This document shows positions 24,347-31,491 of a stretch of 64,000 bases of DNA, piece by piece. The stretch covers positions 54,919 through 118,918 of the forward strand of contig CAZHYS010000001.1 in NCBI GenBank assembly GCA_964536975.1. Reading direction: 5' to 3'. The notes beneath the pieces are model-generated. The model did no database searches and had not been told where the DNA came from. It was given only the letters and a program-made list of their open reading frames with translations. The DNA is from JAKQDP01 sp964536975. GTDB taxonomy: Bacteria > Patescibacteriota > Patescibacteriia > 2-01-FULL-39-33. Each line of letters begins with the position of its first letter. The stretch's first letter is position 1. A program made the translations under genes and the position numbers.

Positions 24347-25309
24347 ATGGAAGGTGAAATCAAAAAATTTTTACGCCGTTTGTCACAGGAATTTTTTTTG
24401 TTCGCGCCGCAGAAAAACGGCCGGATTTTAAAGATCAAAGAAGTCCGCGACATTGACGATATTGATTGGTCGGGAGCGATTCCGCAAAACACTTGGAAGG
24501 AGCTATTTTTGCCGGCGAGAGAAAAACTTTTTGACATCTCGGCCGATCGGCTTGTTTCAGCTGGAAAGAGCGGGCCGAAAGTTGCCGCTATTGGGGTCAA
24601 TGTCGTTGACCTCAAAGCAATTACCTTGTTTGAGTTGGTATTTAGCCGCGATGTTTATTATCAGGCGCGTCGGCGCAATACTCTGATTGTCGGTTATAGC
24701 TCATCGTGGCCCAATGATTACAAAAAATACAAAGTCTTCAGCCACAATTTTGAAGAGGATATTTTGGAACACTTGATTTTTGATATTTTTATCGCTCATT
24801 TTGCCGACGGCCGATTGAAGATTTATTCCGGTTCGGAAAAGGGCCAGCGGGCGCTGGAATCTGGCGGCATCAAAAATTATGAACACATAGAATTTGCCGG
24901 ACCGATTTCCGAAAAGGGTCCGGACAAAAGGATGTTGCTGCTCAAGAAAAAAATGGAATCGTCAGAAGGCAGAAAAGTTTGGGATGAATTAGGCAAGACT
25001 TGCATCGCTTGCGGCAAATGTTCCATCGCTTGTCCGACTTGTTTCTGCTTTGACTTGGAAGACAAAATGGATCCGGACAATTCCGGCCGGAATAGAAAAT
25101 GGGGCAACTGTTTTTATAATGATTTTTCACTGGTGGCCGGCGGCGGCAAAGAGCTGGACACAGTCAAGAAAAAAATATTTTTTTGGTATTTTCACAAGTT
25201 CGTCCGCATTCCTTTTGAATATATGATTCCCGGCTGTGTCGGCTGCGGCCGGTGCAGCCGCGCCTGCCCGGTCGGGATAAAGATAGAAGAAGTGTTAAAG
25301 AAAATTTAA
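24347..25309 (+). CDS. hydB: [NiFe] hydrogenase (sulfhydrogenase) beta subunit, iron-sulfur
   Basis: A 320-residue subunit of the soluble group 3b hydrogenase. It carries electrons between the NAD(P)-binding gamma subunit and the delta/alpha core. The C-terminal third holds two ferredoxin-type clusters: C219-C222-C225-C229 with extra Cys232 and Cys234, and C297-C300-C303-C307. The N-terminal half matches the 4Fe-4S beta-subunit family (DIDWSGAIPQNTW, SAGKSGPKVAAIGVNVVDLKA). A TGC-TATAAT box ends 9 bases before the ATG, so the mRNA is likely leaderless. It starts the hydrogenase locus, with gamma, delta and alpha following. Confidence 0.92.
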   Translation: MEGEIKKFLRRLSQEFFLFAPQKNGRILKIKEVRDIDDIDWSGAIPQNTWKELFLPAREKLFDISADRLVSAGKSGPKVAAIGVNVVDLKAITLFELVFSRDVYYQARRRNTLIVGYSSSWPNDYKKYKVFSHNFEEDILEHLIFDIFIAHFADGRLKIYSGSEKGQRALESGGIKNYEHIEFAGPISEKGPDKRMLLLKKKMESSEGRKVWDELGKTCIACGKCSIACPTCFCFDLEDKMDPDNSGRNRKWGNCFYNDFSLVAGGGKELDTVKKKIFFWYFHKFVRIPFEYMIPGCVGCGRCSRACPVGIKIEEVLKKI

Positions 25310-25324
25310 AGCTAAAAATGAAAA

Positions 25325-25699
25325 ATGCAAAATAACAGCGCAAAATTTAAAATTGATCTGAAAAAGAGGTCATATCTATATGCTTTGGATATCATAAAAT
25401 TTTTAGACAATTTAGATAAAAAAGATTTTTTCGTTGAGGTGATTATTAAACAACTTTTAAGAAGTGCTACAAGTATCGGCGCCAATATTATTGAGGCCCA
25501 AGCCGGAAGCAGTAAGAAAGATTTTACTAATTTTTTCAGTTATGCCTTAAAATCAGCAAATGAAAGTAAATTTTGGCTGGCTCTGCTTAGGGATTCAGCC
25601 AAGTCTAAGAGAAATGAAGTAGATGATTTGCTGGCGGAGACAAACGAAATAGCAAATATTCTCGGTTCCAGTATTTTGACTTTGAAAGGCAAAAGGTGA
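25325..25699 (+). CDS. Four-helix-bundle protein (S23/bAvd-like)
   Basis: A 124-residue all-helical protein. The segment LLRSATSIGANIIEAQAGSSKKDFTNFFSYALKSANES is the family signature of four-helix proteins related to 23S rRNA intervening-sequence products and to Avd accessory proteins. No reverse transcriptase or variable repeat is nearby, so it is not part of a diversity-generating retroelement here. It sits 16 bases after hydB within the locus, and a second member is found at 31492. Its role is unknown; it may be a mobile passenger. Confidence 0.85.
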   Translation: MQNNSAKFKIDLKKRSYLYALDIIKFLDNLDKKDFFVEVIIKQLLRSATSIGANIIEAQAGSSKKDFTNFFSYALKSANESKFWLALLRDSAKSKRNEVDDLLAETNEIANILGSSILTLKGKR

Positions 25700-25734
25700 T
25701 TTATATTTTAAGTTTTTATTTTTAATTTTTCATT

Positions 25735-25779
25735 TTGCGTTTTTCGCTTTACGCTTTCCGCTTTACGTCTTACGTTTTT
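25735..25779. repeat. 7-bp-periodic tract immediately before hydG
   Basis: Units CGCTTTA, CGCTTTC, CGCTTTA, CGTCTTA and CGTTTTT run up to the ATG. A reading that starts at a TTG here would begin inside this repeat. Confidence 0.75.
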
Positions 25780-26598
25780 ATGCTCAACATCTACCAACCC
25801 CATCAAGCCAAGATCGTTTCGGCGGTTCAAGAATCAATTGACACTTGTCTTTTTAGATTCAAATTTGTTGACCTTGGCGTCCAGGACGATTTCCGTTTTT
25901 TGCCCGGCCAATTTGTCCAAATCGGTTTGCCCGGTTGGGGAGAATGTCCGATTAGCATTTGTTCATCGTCTGCCGATAGCGAAGATTTTTTTGAATTGGC
26001 CATTAGGGATGTCGGGACACTCACTCACAAATTGAATAGCTTGAGGGCCGGCGATATCGTTGATGTGCGCGGGCCGTTTGGCAATGGTTTTGACGCGGAC
26101 TTATTCAAAGGCAAGCCGCTACTGCTCATTGGCGGCGGTTGCGGTTTTATTCCTTTGCGGTCGCTAATAATTGATCATCTTCATAGTCGGCTGAAGAATA
26201 CCAGCCTGCAGATTCTTTATGGTTGCGCCAGTGAAAGCACGATGCTGTTTAAAAAAGATCACGCCGCTTGGAATCGGCGCGCCGAGCTGAAAGTCATCTT
26301 GGAGCATCCATCAAAGGAATGGAGGGGCGAGCGGGGATTGGTCACGGACCTAATCGGCAAAATAAAAATTACCAGCGATACGGTCGCGGTGCTGGTCGGG
26401 CCGCCGGTAATGTACAAATTCGTCATCAAAGAACTCAAAAAAAAGAAAATCAGCGCGGAAAATATTTTTGTGTCGCTGGAAAAAAGAATGTATTGCGGCG
26501 TCGGCGTTTGCCAGCATTGCGCCATTGGTCCGTTTTATGTCTGTAAAGATGGCCCGGTTTTCCGGTGGTTAGATATTGAAAAGTATTATAGTCAATAA
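25780..26598 (+). CDS. hydG: [NiFe] hydrogenase (sulfhydrogenase) gamma subunit, FAD/NAD(P)-binding
   Basis: A 272-residue flavoprotein of the ferredoxin-NADP reductase type. The FAD motif is FLPGQFVQIGLPG, the nucleotide-binding loop LIGGGCGFIPLRSL, and the C-terminal [2Fe-2S] site has C239, C244, C247 and C255 (CGVGVCQHC...C). It exchanges electrons with NAD(P)H, so the enzyme can oxidise NAD(P)H to make H2 or the reverse. This HydG is the sulfhydrogenase subunit, not the radical SAM HydG of [FeFe] maturation. The ATG at 25780 is preferred over an in-frame TTG at 25735. Confidence 0.93.
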   Translation: MLNIYQPHQAKIVSAVQESIDTCLFRFKFVDLGVQDDFRFLPGQFVQIGLPGWGECPISICSSSADSEDFFELAIRDVGTLTHKLNSLRAGDIVDVRGPFGNGFDADLFKGKPLLLIGGGCGFIPLRSLIIDHLHSRLKNTSLQILYGCASESTMLFKKDHAAWNRRAELKVILEHPSKEWRGERGLVTDLIGKIKITSDTVAVLVGPPVMYKFVIKELKKKKISAENIFVSLEKRMYCGVGVCQHCAIGPFYVCKDGPVFRWLDIEKYYSQ

Positions 26599-26846
26599 AG
26601 TCAAAAGTCAAAAGTCTATAAAGTCCGTAAAGTCCATAAAGTCAAATTGACAAATTGTTATATTGTTAAATTGTCCGCTGCCGTTTTAAAATTAAAAATT
26701 GTTTTGAAATTTTAAATTTAAAATTGGAAATTTTATTAGACATTAGAAATTAGACATTAGAAATTTTATTAGTCCCTAATCGCTAAATGCTACTTGCTAT
26801 ACGCCATAAGCCATAAGCTATTCGCTATTTGCCATAAGCCATTCCT
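26599..26846. repeat. Compound repeat and heptamer tract before the hypC-hydE fusion
   Basis: Bases 26601-26645 repeat AAAGTC-containing units (AAAGTCTATAAAGTCCGTAA). Bases 26683-26738 are an AT-rich block. Both blocks recur at 63817-63858 and 63947-64000 near gyrB. Bases 26739-26846 are 7-bp-periodic, drifting from ACATTAGA-like to CTAATCG, then GCCATAA units up to the ATG. Confidence 0.8.
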
Positions 26847-28097
26847 ATGTGTCTTACTATCCCTCTCCAAATCAAAAATATTTCCAACGGCCGGGCCGAG
26901 CTGTCCGATGGCCGTCTGGTTGTCGCGCCGTTAATCTCTGATTTGAAAAAAGGGGATTGGGTGCTCCACACTGGCGATTTTTTGATAAAAAAAATAGAGG
27001 CCGAAGAAGCTCGGGAGATTCTGGAACTGATTGATTCGTATCCCGGAATTAATTTGGATGAATTTCCGCCGAAGTTCAAAAATATTTTGGAGTCAACCGC
27101 CGAGCGGGAATTGTCCGCGCAGGAGATTGAATACTTGCTCGGCATTGAAGACGAGCAGCTGCTCCGGGCGATTTATTCCCAAGCCAATACGATTAGAAAA
27201 TTGAGCATCAAGGATCATATTTGCATCCACGGCATTATTGAGTTTTCCAATCATTGCCGCAACAACTGTTTGTATTGCGGATTGCGGAGTGACAATGATA
27301 TCCGGCGTTATCGGATGAGCGTGGAGGAGATTGTTGATCGGGCGGTTTGGGCGGCCGAAGATAAGGGCTATAAAATTCTGGTACTGCAGTCGGGTGAGGA
27401 CGAATATTATGATGAAGAAAGATTATTGCAAATCGTGAGAGGCATCAAATCCCGTTGCCGAGTATTTATCTATTTGAGCATCGGCGACAAGCCAATGGAG
27501 ACTTACGCCAAATTGAAAGTAGCGGGCGCGAGCGGGGTATTGTATCGGTTTGAAACTTCCAATAGCGAATTGTATGCAAAATTGCATCCAGGCGACAACT
27601 TGGCGGAGCGACTGGACAACATCAGAAAAATGAAAGCGCTCGGCTACATCATTTCTTCCGGGCCGATCATCGGTTTGCCCGGCCAGACCATTAAGGATTT
27701 GGCGAATGATGTGGAGCTGATGCGGGGGTTGGGCGTATTTATGCCGTCAATGGGGCCGTTTATTCCGGCCGGCGGGACGCCGCTGGAGCAGGCAAAGAGC
27801 GGTGATTTTGAACTGTCGCTCAAAATGATCGCGGTGACGCGGCTGGCAATGCCCAAGGCGCGGATTCCGGTGACGACGGCGATGGAGACAATCGGCCCGG
27901 CCGATGCCCGCCATTTGGCGTTTATGGCCGGCGCTAATAGCGTGATGTTCAATCTGACGCCGGAAAAATACCGCAAGGATTATTTTATTTATAACAACAA
28001 ATTTTTTGATCGTGAAAGAAGATACGAGAAATGGGCACTATTTAAGGGAGAGCTTAGTTATAAAATGTTGGAAGACGAGATTGGAGTGAAAATATAG
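26847..28097 (+). CDS. HypC - HydE-like radical SAM fusion protein
   Basis: A 416-residue fusion. Residues 1-75 are a complete HypC: MCLTIP with the essential Cys2, ELSDGRLVVAPLI, KKGDWVLHTGDFLIKKIE and the closing helix. Residues about 80-416 match HydE of [FeFe]-hydrogenase maturation over the full barrel: IEFSNHCRNNCLYCGLR with the radical SAM cysteines C137, C141, C144, then VLQSGEDEYYDEE, FETSNSELYAKLHPGD, GPIIGLPGQTI, MGPFIPAGGTPLEQ and RIPVTTAMETIG. The auxiliary C-terminal cluster of some HydE proteins is absent. HypC scaffolds the Fe(CN)2CO unit with HypD. No HydF or radical SAM HydG is present in the window. See findings for the proposed role. Confidence 0.93.
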   Translation: MCLTIPLQIKNISNGRAELSDGRLVVAPLISDLKKGDWVLHTGDFLIKKIEAEEAREILELIDSYPGINLDEFPPKFKNILESTAERELSAQEIEYLLGIEDEQLLRAIYSQANTIRKLSIKDHICIHGIIEFSNHCRNNCLYCGLRSDNDIRRYRMSVEEIVDRAVWAAEDKGYKILVLQSGEDEYYDEERLLQIVRGIKSRCRVFIYLSIGDKPMETYAKLKVAGASGVLYRFETSNSELYAKLHPGDNLAERLDNIRKMKALGYIISSGPIIGLPGQTIKDLANDVELMRGLGVFMPSMGPFIPAGGTPLEQAKSGDFELSLKMIAVTRLAMPKARIPVTTAMETIGPADARHLAFMAGANSVMFNLTPEKYRKDYFIYNNKFFDRERRYEKWALFKGELSYKMLEDEIGVKI

Positions 28098-28114
28098 TTA
28101 AAATAATGATAAAA

Positions 28115-28150
28115 TTAAAGGGATTCCTCCGCTTTCGGTCGGAATGACAA
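28115..28150. repeat. GGATTCCTCCGC...GGAATGACA repeat
   Basis: A short imperfect inverted element (GGGATTCCTCCGCTTTCGG then TCGGAATGACA) of the same general type as those at 29604 and 41575. Confidence 0.55.
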
Positions 28151-28192
28151 TGGGAACAGTAAATCATAAAGAATGTTTGTAATTTTTACAAT

Positions 28193-29005
28193 ATGAAATT
28201 GAAAAGTAAAATCAAAAAACCGCGGATTGCGATTATCGGCCTTACTTCGTGCGAGGGTTGCCAATTTGTGATGCTGGATCAGGGCAAGAAATTTTTGGAT
28301 TGGCTGGACAAAGTGGAAATGGAGGAGTTCCGTTTGATAGAGGACGAGCCAATGTTGGCGTCGCATTACGATATTTGTTTTGTGGAAGGCAATCCTGTCA
28401 CTCGCGCCAACATCAAATTGCTCAAAGAGATGCGGCAGAAATCGGACAAACTAGTGGTAGTTGGCAATTGCGCCGCCTTGGGCGGGGTGTGGGAGCTCAA
28501 AAATTACGCTTCCAAAACCAAAGCGATCAGGGCGGTGTACAAAAAATTGAAAGTCCCGAATCCCGACATCAAAGAAGTGGACAATTTTGTCAAAGTGGAT
28601 TATGTCATTCCCGGCTGTCCGATTGACGGGGATGAATTTATTGAGCTGGCCAATCAGCTTTTGGCCAAGAAGACTTTCCGTCTCTCGCAAAATCCGGTTT
28701 GCGATGAATGTCAAAAAGCCGGTTATGAGTGCCTGCTCCAAAAAGGTGAGATTTGTCTCGGACCGATTACGCTCGGCGGTTGTCATGCGGTCTGCTTGAA
28801 ATCAAAACAGGCCTGCTGGGGTTGTCGCGGGTTGTTTGATGGCGCGCAAGTGGAAAATTTTATGGAATATCTGCTGAAAAATTTTTCTCGCGAACAAGTC
28901 TATCGGGTAATGGAGGTATTTGGCGCGCGCGATACGATTTTGAAGCGATTGAAAGAAATGCAGGCGGGAGAGGATGAAAAATCAAAAATAAAATTTAAAA
29001 AATAA
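28193..29005 (+). CDS. hydD: [NiFe] hydrogenase (sulfhydrogenase) delta (small) subunit
   Basis: A 270-residue cytosolic small subunit without a Tat signal. The proximal cluster is set by GLTSCEGCQFVML, VVGNCAALGG and VIPGCPIDGDEF. The C-terminal domain adds medial and distal clusters through NPVCDECQ, YECLLQKGEICLGPITLGGC, HAVCLKSKQACWGCRG. It passes electrons from the NiFe site to the beta and gamma subunits. It is the counterpart of the alpha subunit at 30020, but three small elements (palindrome, AbrB-like gene, unknown gene) and repeat DNA separate the two. Confidence 0.93.
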   Translation: MKLKSKIKKPRIAIIGLTSCEGCQFVMLDQGKKFLDWLDKVEMEEFRLIEDEPMLASHYDICFVEGNPVTRANIKLLKEMRQKSDKLVVVGNCAALGGVWELKNYASKTKAIRAVYKKLKVPNPDIKEVDNFVKVDYVIPGCPIDGDEFIELANQLLAKKTFRLSQNPVCDECQKAGYECLLQKGEICLGPITLGGCHAVCLKSKQACWGCRGLFDGAQVENFMEYLLKNFSREQVYRVMEVFGARDTILKRLKEMQAGEDEKSKIKFKK

Positions 29006-29008
29006 TTC

Positions 29009-29044
29009 ACGTCAGTACGCGCGTACTGACGTTCGTACTGACGT
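29009..29044. promoter_or_regulatory. Palindromic operator candidate before the AbrB-like gene
   Basis: A perfect 24-base palindrome at 29009-29032 (half site ACGTCAGTACGC) plus a third half site CGTACTGACGT at 29034-29044, ending 7 bases before the ATG at 29052. AbrB/MazE-type proteins commonly bind their own promoters. It could instead be an interspersed repeat. Confidence 0.5.
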
Positions 29045-29051
29045 CAAATAT

Positions 29052-29219
29052 ATGATAAAATACATTAGAAAGCTGCAAAAAGCGAGCACCCACAGCTACG
29101 TTATCACAATTCCCAAGGAGTTGATAGAAAAGTTTCGTTGGAAAGAAAGACAGAAATTGGAAATCGCTTGCGACGGCAAAACCGCCAAATTGACAATTAA
29201 GGATTGGCGTAAAAAATAA
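29052..29219 (+). CDS. AbrB/SpoVT-like DNA-binding protein
   Basis: A 55-residue protein with the swapped-hairpin AbrB pattern: KLQKASTHSYVITIPKELIEKF, WKERQKLEIACDGKTAKLTI. The ITIPKELIEKFRW part is the classic AbrB/MazE core. Such proteins dimerise and bind DNA as transition-state regulators or antitoxins. No toxin gene is obvious beside it: the next product is not a recognised toxin. Its place inside the hydrogenase locus, directly behind a palindrome, suggests a local regulator. Confidence 0.78.
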   Translation: MIKYIRKLQKASTHSYVITIPKELIEKFRWKERQKLEIACDGKTAKLTIKDWRKK

Positions 29220-29230
29220 TCGGCAAAAAT

Positions 29231-29485
29231 ATGTCGGTAGAAATCTTAGAACAGCCGCAAATAGATCGGCTGGATTTGGAGCATCGGGATTACCTCCAGC
29301 GCGAAGTGATGCGGCAAATGCTCGGAGAAGAGCCGGGTTATGAAACTCAGCTTGACTGGGTACTTAAATACGGCAAAAAAGTCAGTGATTTGATTGATTT
29401 TCACGAGCATGACGAAATTAGGGGCTTGGCCATGGATGGCAATTATGAAGAGGCGGCGCAGAGATTAATTGAGTTGTTGGATTGA
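29231..29485 (+). CDS. Small acidic helical protein, function unknown
   Basis: An 84-residue acidic protein starting 11 bases after the AbrB-like stop. It looks all-helical, with RDYLQREVMRQMLGEE and a TPR-like last helix YEEAAQRLIELLD. I do not recognise the family. Its tight spacing suggests co-expression with the AbrB-like gene; it lies between the delta and alpha subunit genes. Confidence 0.6.
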   Translation: MSVEILEQPQIDRLDLEHRDYLQREVMRQMLGEEPGYETQLDWVLKYGKKVSDLIDFHEHDEIRGLAMDGNYEEAAQRLIELLD

Positions 29486-29795
29486 TGGGGGATGGAATAC
29501 TGGGATCGTAGGCAGTAATCAGTAATTGGTAACGGGATTTTGGTTCGGAACTCGTAACTCGCGACTCGTAACTCGGAATAGTCCGTGATGTGGAGTACTG
29601 CGTCATCCCGAGCGAAGTCGAGGGATCCCTCCACGGAGTTTACCCTGAGCGTAGTCGAAGGGATCGGGATGACAAAATGGAAATGGGATTGCTTCGTCCG
29701 CTTGAGGCGTCCTCGCAATGACAGTGCTAAGCGGATTGGAAATTTATTGTAAATTTTAAATTGAAAACTTGTGGTGAACGAAGCTGAACCATTAA
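29486..29795. repeat. Repeat island between hydD and hydA
   Basis: Gene-free. It holds 7-bp-periodic tracts (CAGTAAT at about 29510-29535, TAACTCG/CGACTCG at about 29550-29580) and a GTCATCCCGAGCGAAGTCGA...GGGATGACA element at 29603-29672. The segment 29630-29665 recurs in inverted orientation near 41577-41620. A second half, TTGCTTCGTCCGC...GCAATGACA, follows at about 29690-29722. Confidence 0.8.
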
Positions 29796-30053
29796 AAATT
29801 TGTAGCTATGCGCATCCAAATTAATCATATTGGCAAGATGTCCGCCTTCGCTCCGTTGAGCTTTGGCGAGACGAATATTTAGATAATTAATTATTTTTTT
29901 AAAATTTGTAGCTATGCGCATCCAAATTAATCATATTGGCAAGATGTCCGCCTTCGCTCCGTTGAGCTTTGGCGAGACGAATATTTAGATAATTAATTAT
30001 TTTTTTAAAATTTGTAGCTATGCGCATCCAAATTAATCATATTGGCAAGATGG
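29796..30053 (+). repeat. Triplicated 5' end of the hydrogenase large-subunit gene, 106-bp period
   Basis: The ATG and first 11 codons of hydA (MRIQINHIGKM) with the AAAATTTGTAGCT leader occur at 29808, 29914 and 30020, exactly 106 bases apart. In the first two copies the frame continues into a repeat (TCCGCCTTCGCTCC...GGCGAGACG) and stops after 24 codons (29808-29882, 29914-29988), giving two identical micro-ORFs. Only the third copy leads into the full gene. Confidence 0.92.
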
Positions 30054-31351
30054 AGGGGCACGCTGATTTTGTGGCCGAGATTTTGCGTGGCGATGTAAAA
30101 TCAGCCAAAATCATCACCACCGAAGGCGCGCGGCTGATTGAAGGCATCTTGATCGGTCGGCATTTTTCCGAGGCGCCGATAATCACCTCTCGCATTTGTG
30201 GCATTTGTCCGGTCGTCCACAAATTGTCATCAATCAAAGCGATTGAAAACGCCTTTGACATTACGCCCAGAGAACAAATCGTCAAACTCCGCAAATTGAT
30301 CAATTTGGCGCAAGTCATCCATAGTCACGCGCTTCATCTTTTCTTCTTGTCTTTGCCGGATTTTTTTGACATTGAAAACGATCTCAACTTTGTCAAAAAA
30401 TATCCTCGCGAAACAGGGTGCGCCATCAAGACGAGGGATTGGGCGCTCAAAATCATTGAGGTCGTCGGCGGCCGGGCCGTTCATCCGATTGCCTGCGAGG
30501 TCGGCGGTTTCAAAGTTTGGCCGGAAAAAAACGAATTGAAAAATCTAGCCGATCAATACGAAACGATTTTGAAAAATGCTTTGAGTCTGGTCAATTTTGC
30601 CATCACGATAAAATATCCGAGGTTTCGCCGGCCAACCGCGTTTGTCAGCTTGACAAACAAAGACGAGTACGCGCTGTACGACGGCGATGTCAAAATAACA
30701 GAACCGGACGGCGGGAGCCGGATAATCAAAGCGGAAAGATATACCAAAAATATCAAAGAGATAGAGGAGCCGTATCGGGCGGCTAAGTCGGCGACTTTAG
30801 ACGGCAAGCCGTTTATGGTCGGCGCTTTGGCGCGAATAAACAATAATCGCGACCAGCTCAATCCGTTGGCCAAGGGATTGCTCAAAGGATTAAATTGGAG
30901 ATTTCCGCAGTACAACACTTTTGAAAACATTACCGCTCAGGCGATTGAAATAGTCCATTGCATTGAAGAGGCAAAGAAGATTTTGGATGATTTGGTGTCT
31001 GACTCCTCCACCTTACGGAGGGGGAGGCTGGGAGGGGGTAAAACGCAAAAGGAAGAACAGCTATCATTGGATGTCATCGCCGGCGCCAATCCACTCGGCC
31101 GGGAAGCAATAGGCGTAGACGCGATTGAAGCGCCGCGGGGCACCTTGTATCATTATTACAAGATCGATAAGAATGGCTATATCGCTGATTGCAACATTAT
31201 CACGCCGACCGTTTCTTATCTGAAAAATTTGGAAGCGGATGTTTTGGCCTATCTCCCCAACGTGATGAAACTGCCTACCAAAAAACGGGCGATCAAAATC
31301 CGTGGCCTTATCCGCGCTTACGATCCGTGTATTGCGTGTGCGACACACTGA
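30020..31351 (+). CDS. hydA: [NiFe] hydrogenase (sulfhydrogenase) alpha (large) subunit
   Basis: The catalytic subunit, 443 residues. NiFe ligands are in the N-terminal RICGIC (C60, C63) and C-terminal DPCIAC (C437, C440). It oxidises H2 or reduces protons in the cytosol with the delta, beta and gamma subunits. The protein ends at His443 of DPCxxCxxH, so there is no cleavable C-terminal peptide. An in-frame repeat (31009-31041) inserts about a dozen residues including RGRLGGG between a surface helix (IEEAKKILDDLV) and SLDVIAGANPLGREA. The 5' end is triplicated upstream. No Shine-Dalgarno site is visible. Confidence 0.94.
   Translation: MRIQINHIGKMEGHADFVAEILRGDVKSAKIITTEGARLIEGILIGRHFSEAPIITSRICGICPVVHKLSSIKAIENAFDITPREQIVKLRKLINLAQVIHSHALHLFFLSLPDFFDIENDLNFVKKYPRETGCAIKTRDWALKIIEVVGGRAVHPIACEVGGFKVWPEKNELKNLADQYETILKNALSLVNFAITIKYPRFRRPTAFVSLTNKDEYALYDGDVKITEPDGGSRIIKAERYTKNIKEIEEPYRAAKSATLDGKPFMVGALARINNNRDQLNPLAKGLLKGLNWRFPQYNTFENITAQAIEIVHCIEEAKKILDDLVSDSSTLRRGRLGGGKTQKEEQLSLDVIAGANPLGREAIGVDAIEAPRGTLYHYYKIDKNGYIADCNIITPTVSYLKNLEADVLAYLPNVMKLPTKKRAIKIRGLIRAYDPCIACATH
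31009..31041. repeat. CTCCCCC-type repeat inside hydA
   Basis: TCCTCCACCTTACGGAGGGGG then AGGCTGGGAGGGGG, read in frame as SSTLRRGRLGGG. The AGGCTGGGAGGGGG arm is identical to that at 17862-17896. Confidence 0.85.
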
Positions 31352-31361
31352 AATGGCATAT

Positions 31362-31475
31362 GGCTAATAGCTTATAGCATATAGCTTATAGCTTATAGCT
31401 TATAGCTTATAGCTTATAGCATATAGCATATAACATATAGCTTATAGCATATAGCATATGGTATATAATGAATAA
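31362..31475. repeat. Heptanucleotide microsatellite (AGCTTAT/AGCATAT)
   Basis: About 14 nearly perfect 7-base units, mainly AGCTTAT and AGCATAT, between hydA and the four-helix gene. TATAAT boxes follow at 31464-31469 and 31478-31483; the latter ends 8 bases before the next ATG. Confidence 0.9.
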
Positions 31476-31491
31476 ATTATAATGATACTTC

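Noticed and set aside
25325..25699. Diversity-generating retroelement, from the Avd-like four-helix protein
   Set aside because: No reverse transcriptase, template repeat or variable repeat is visible anywhere in the window.
25735..25779. TTG start for hydG adding 15 residues
   Set aside because: Those residues come from a heptamer repeat tract; the ATG at 25780 directly precedes the conserved part.
29052..29485. A standard toxin-antitoxin pair (MazE-like plus toxin)
   Set aside because: The 84-residue partner lacks MazF, PIN or other known toxin motifs and is acidic and helical; kept only as a hypothesis in the findings.
29796..30053. CRISPR-like array
   Set aside because: Three repeats of 106 bases without unique spacers, one being the true start of hydA; no cas gene is present. 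The 7-bp tracts are also far too short in unit to be CRISPR.
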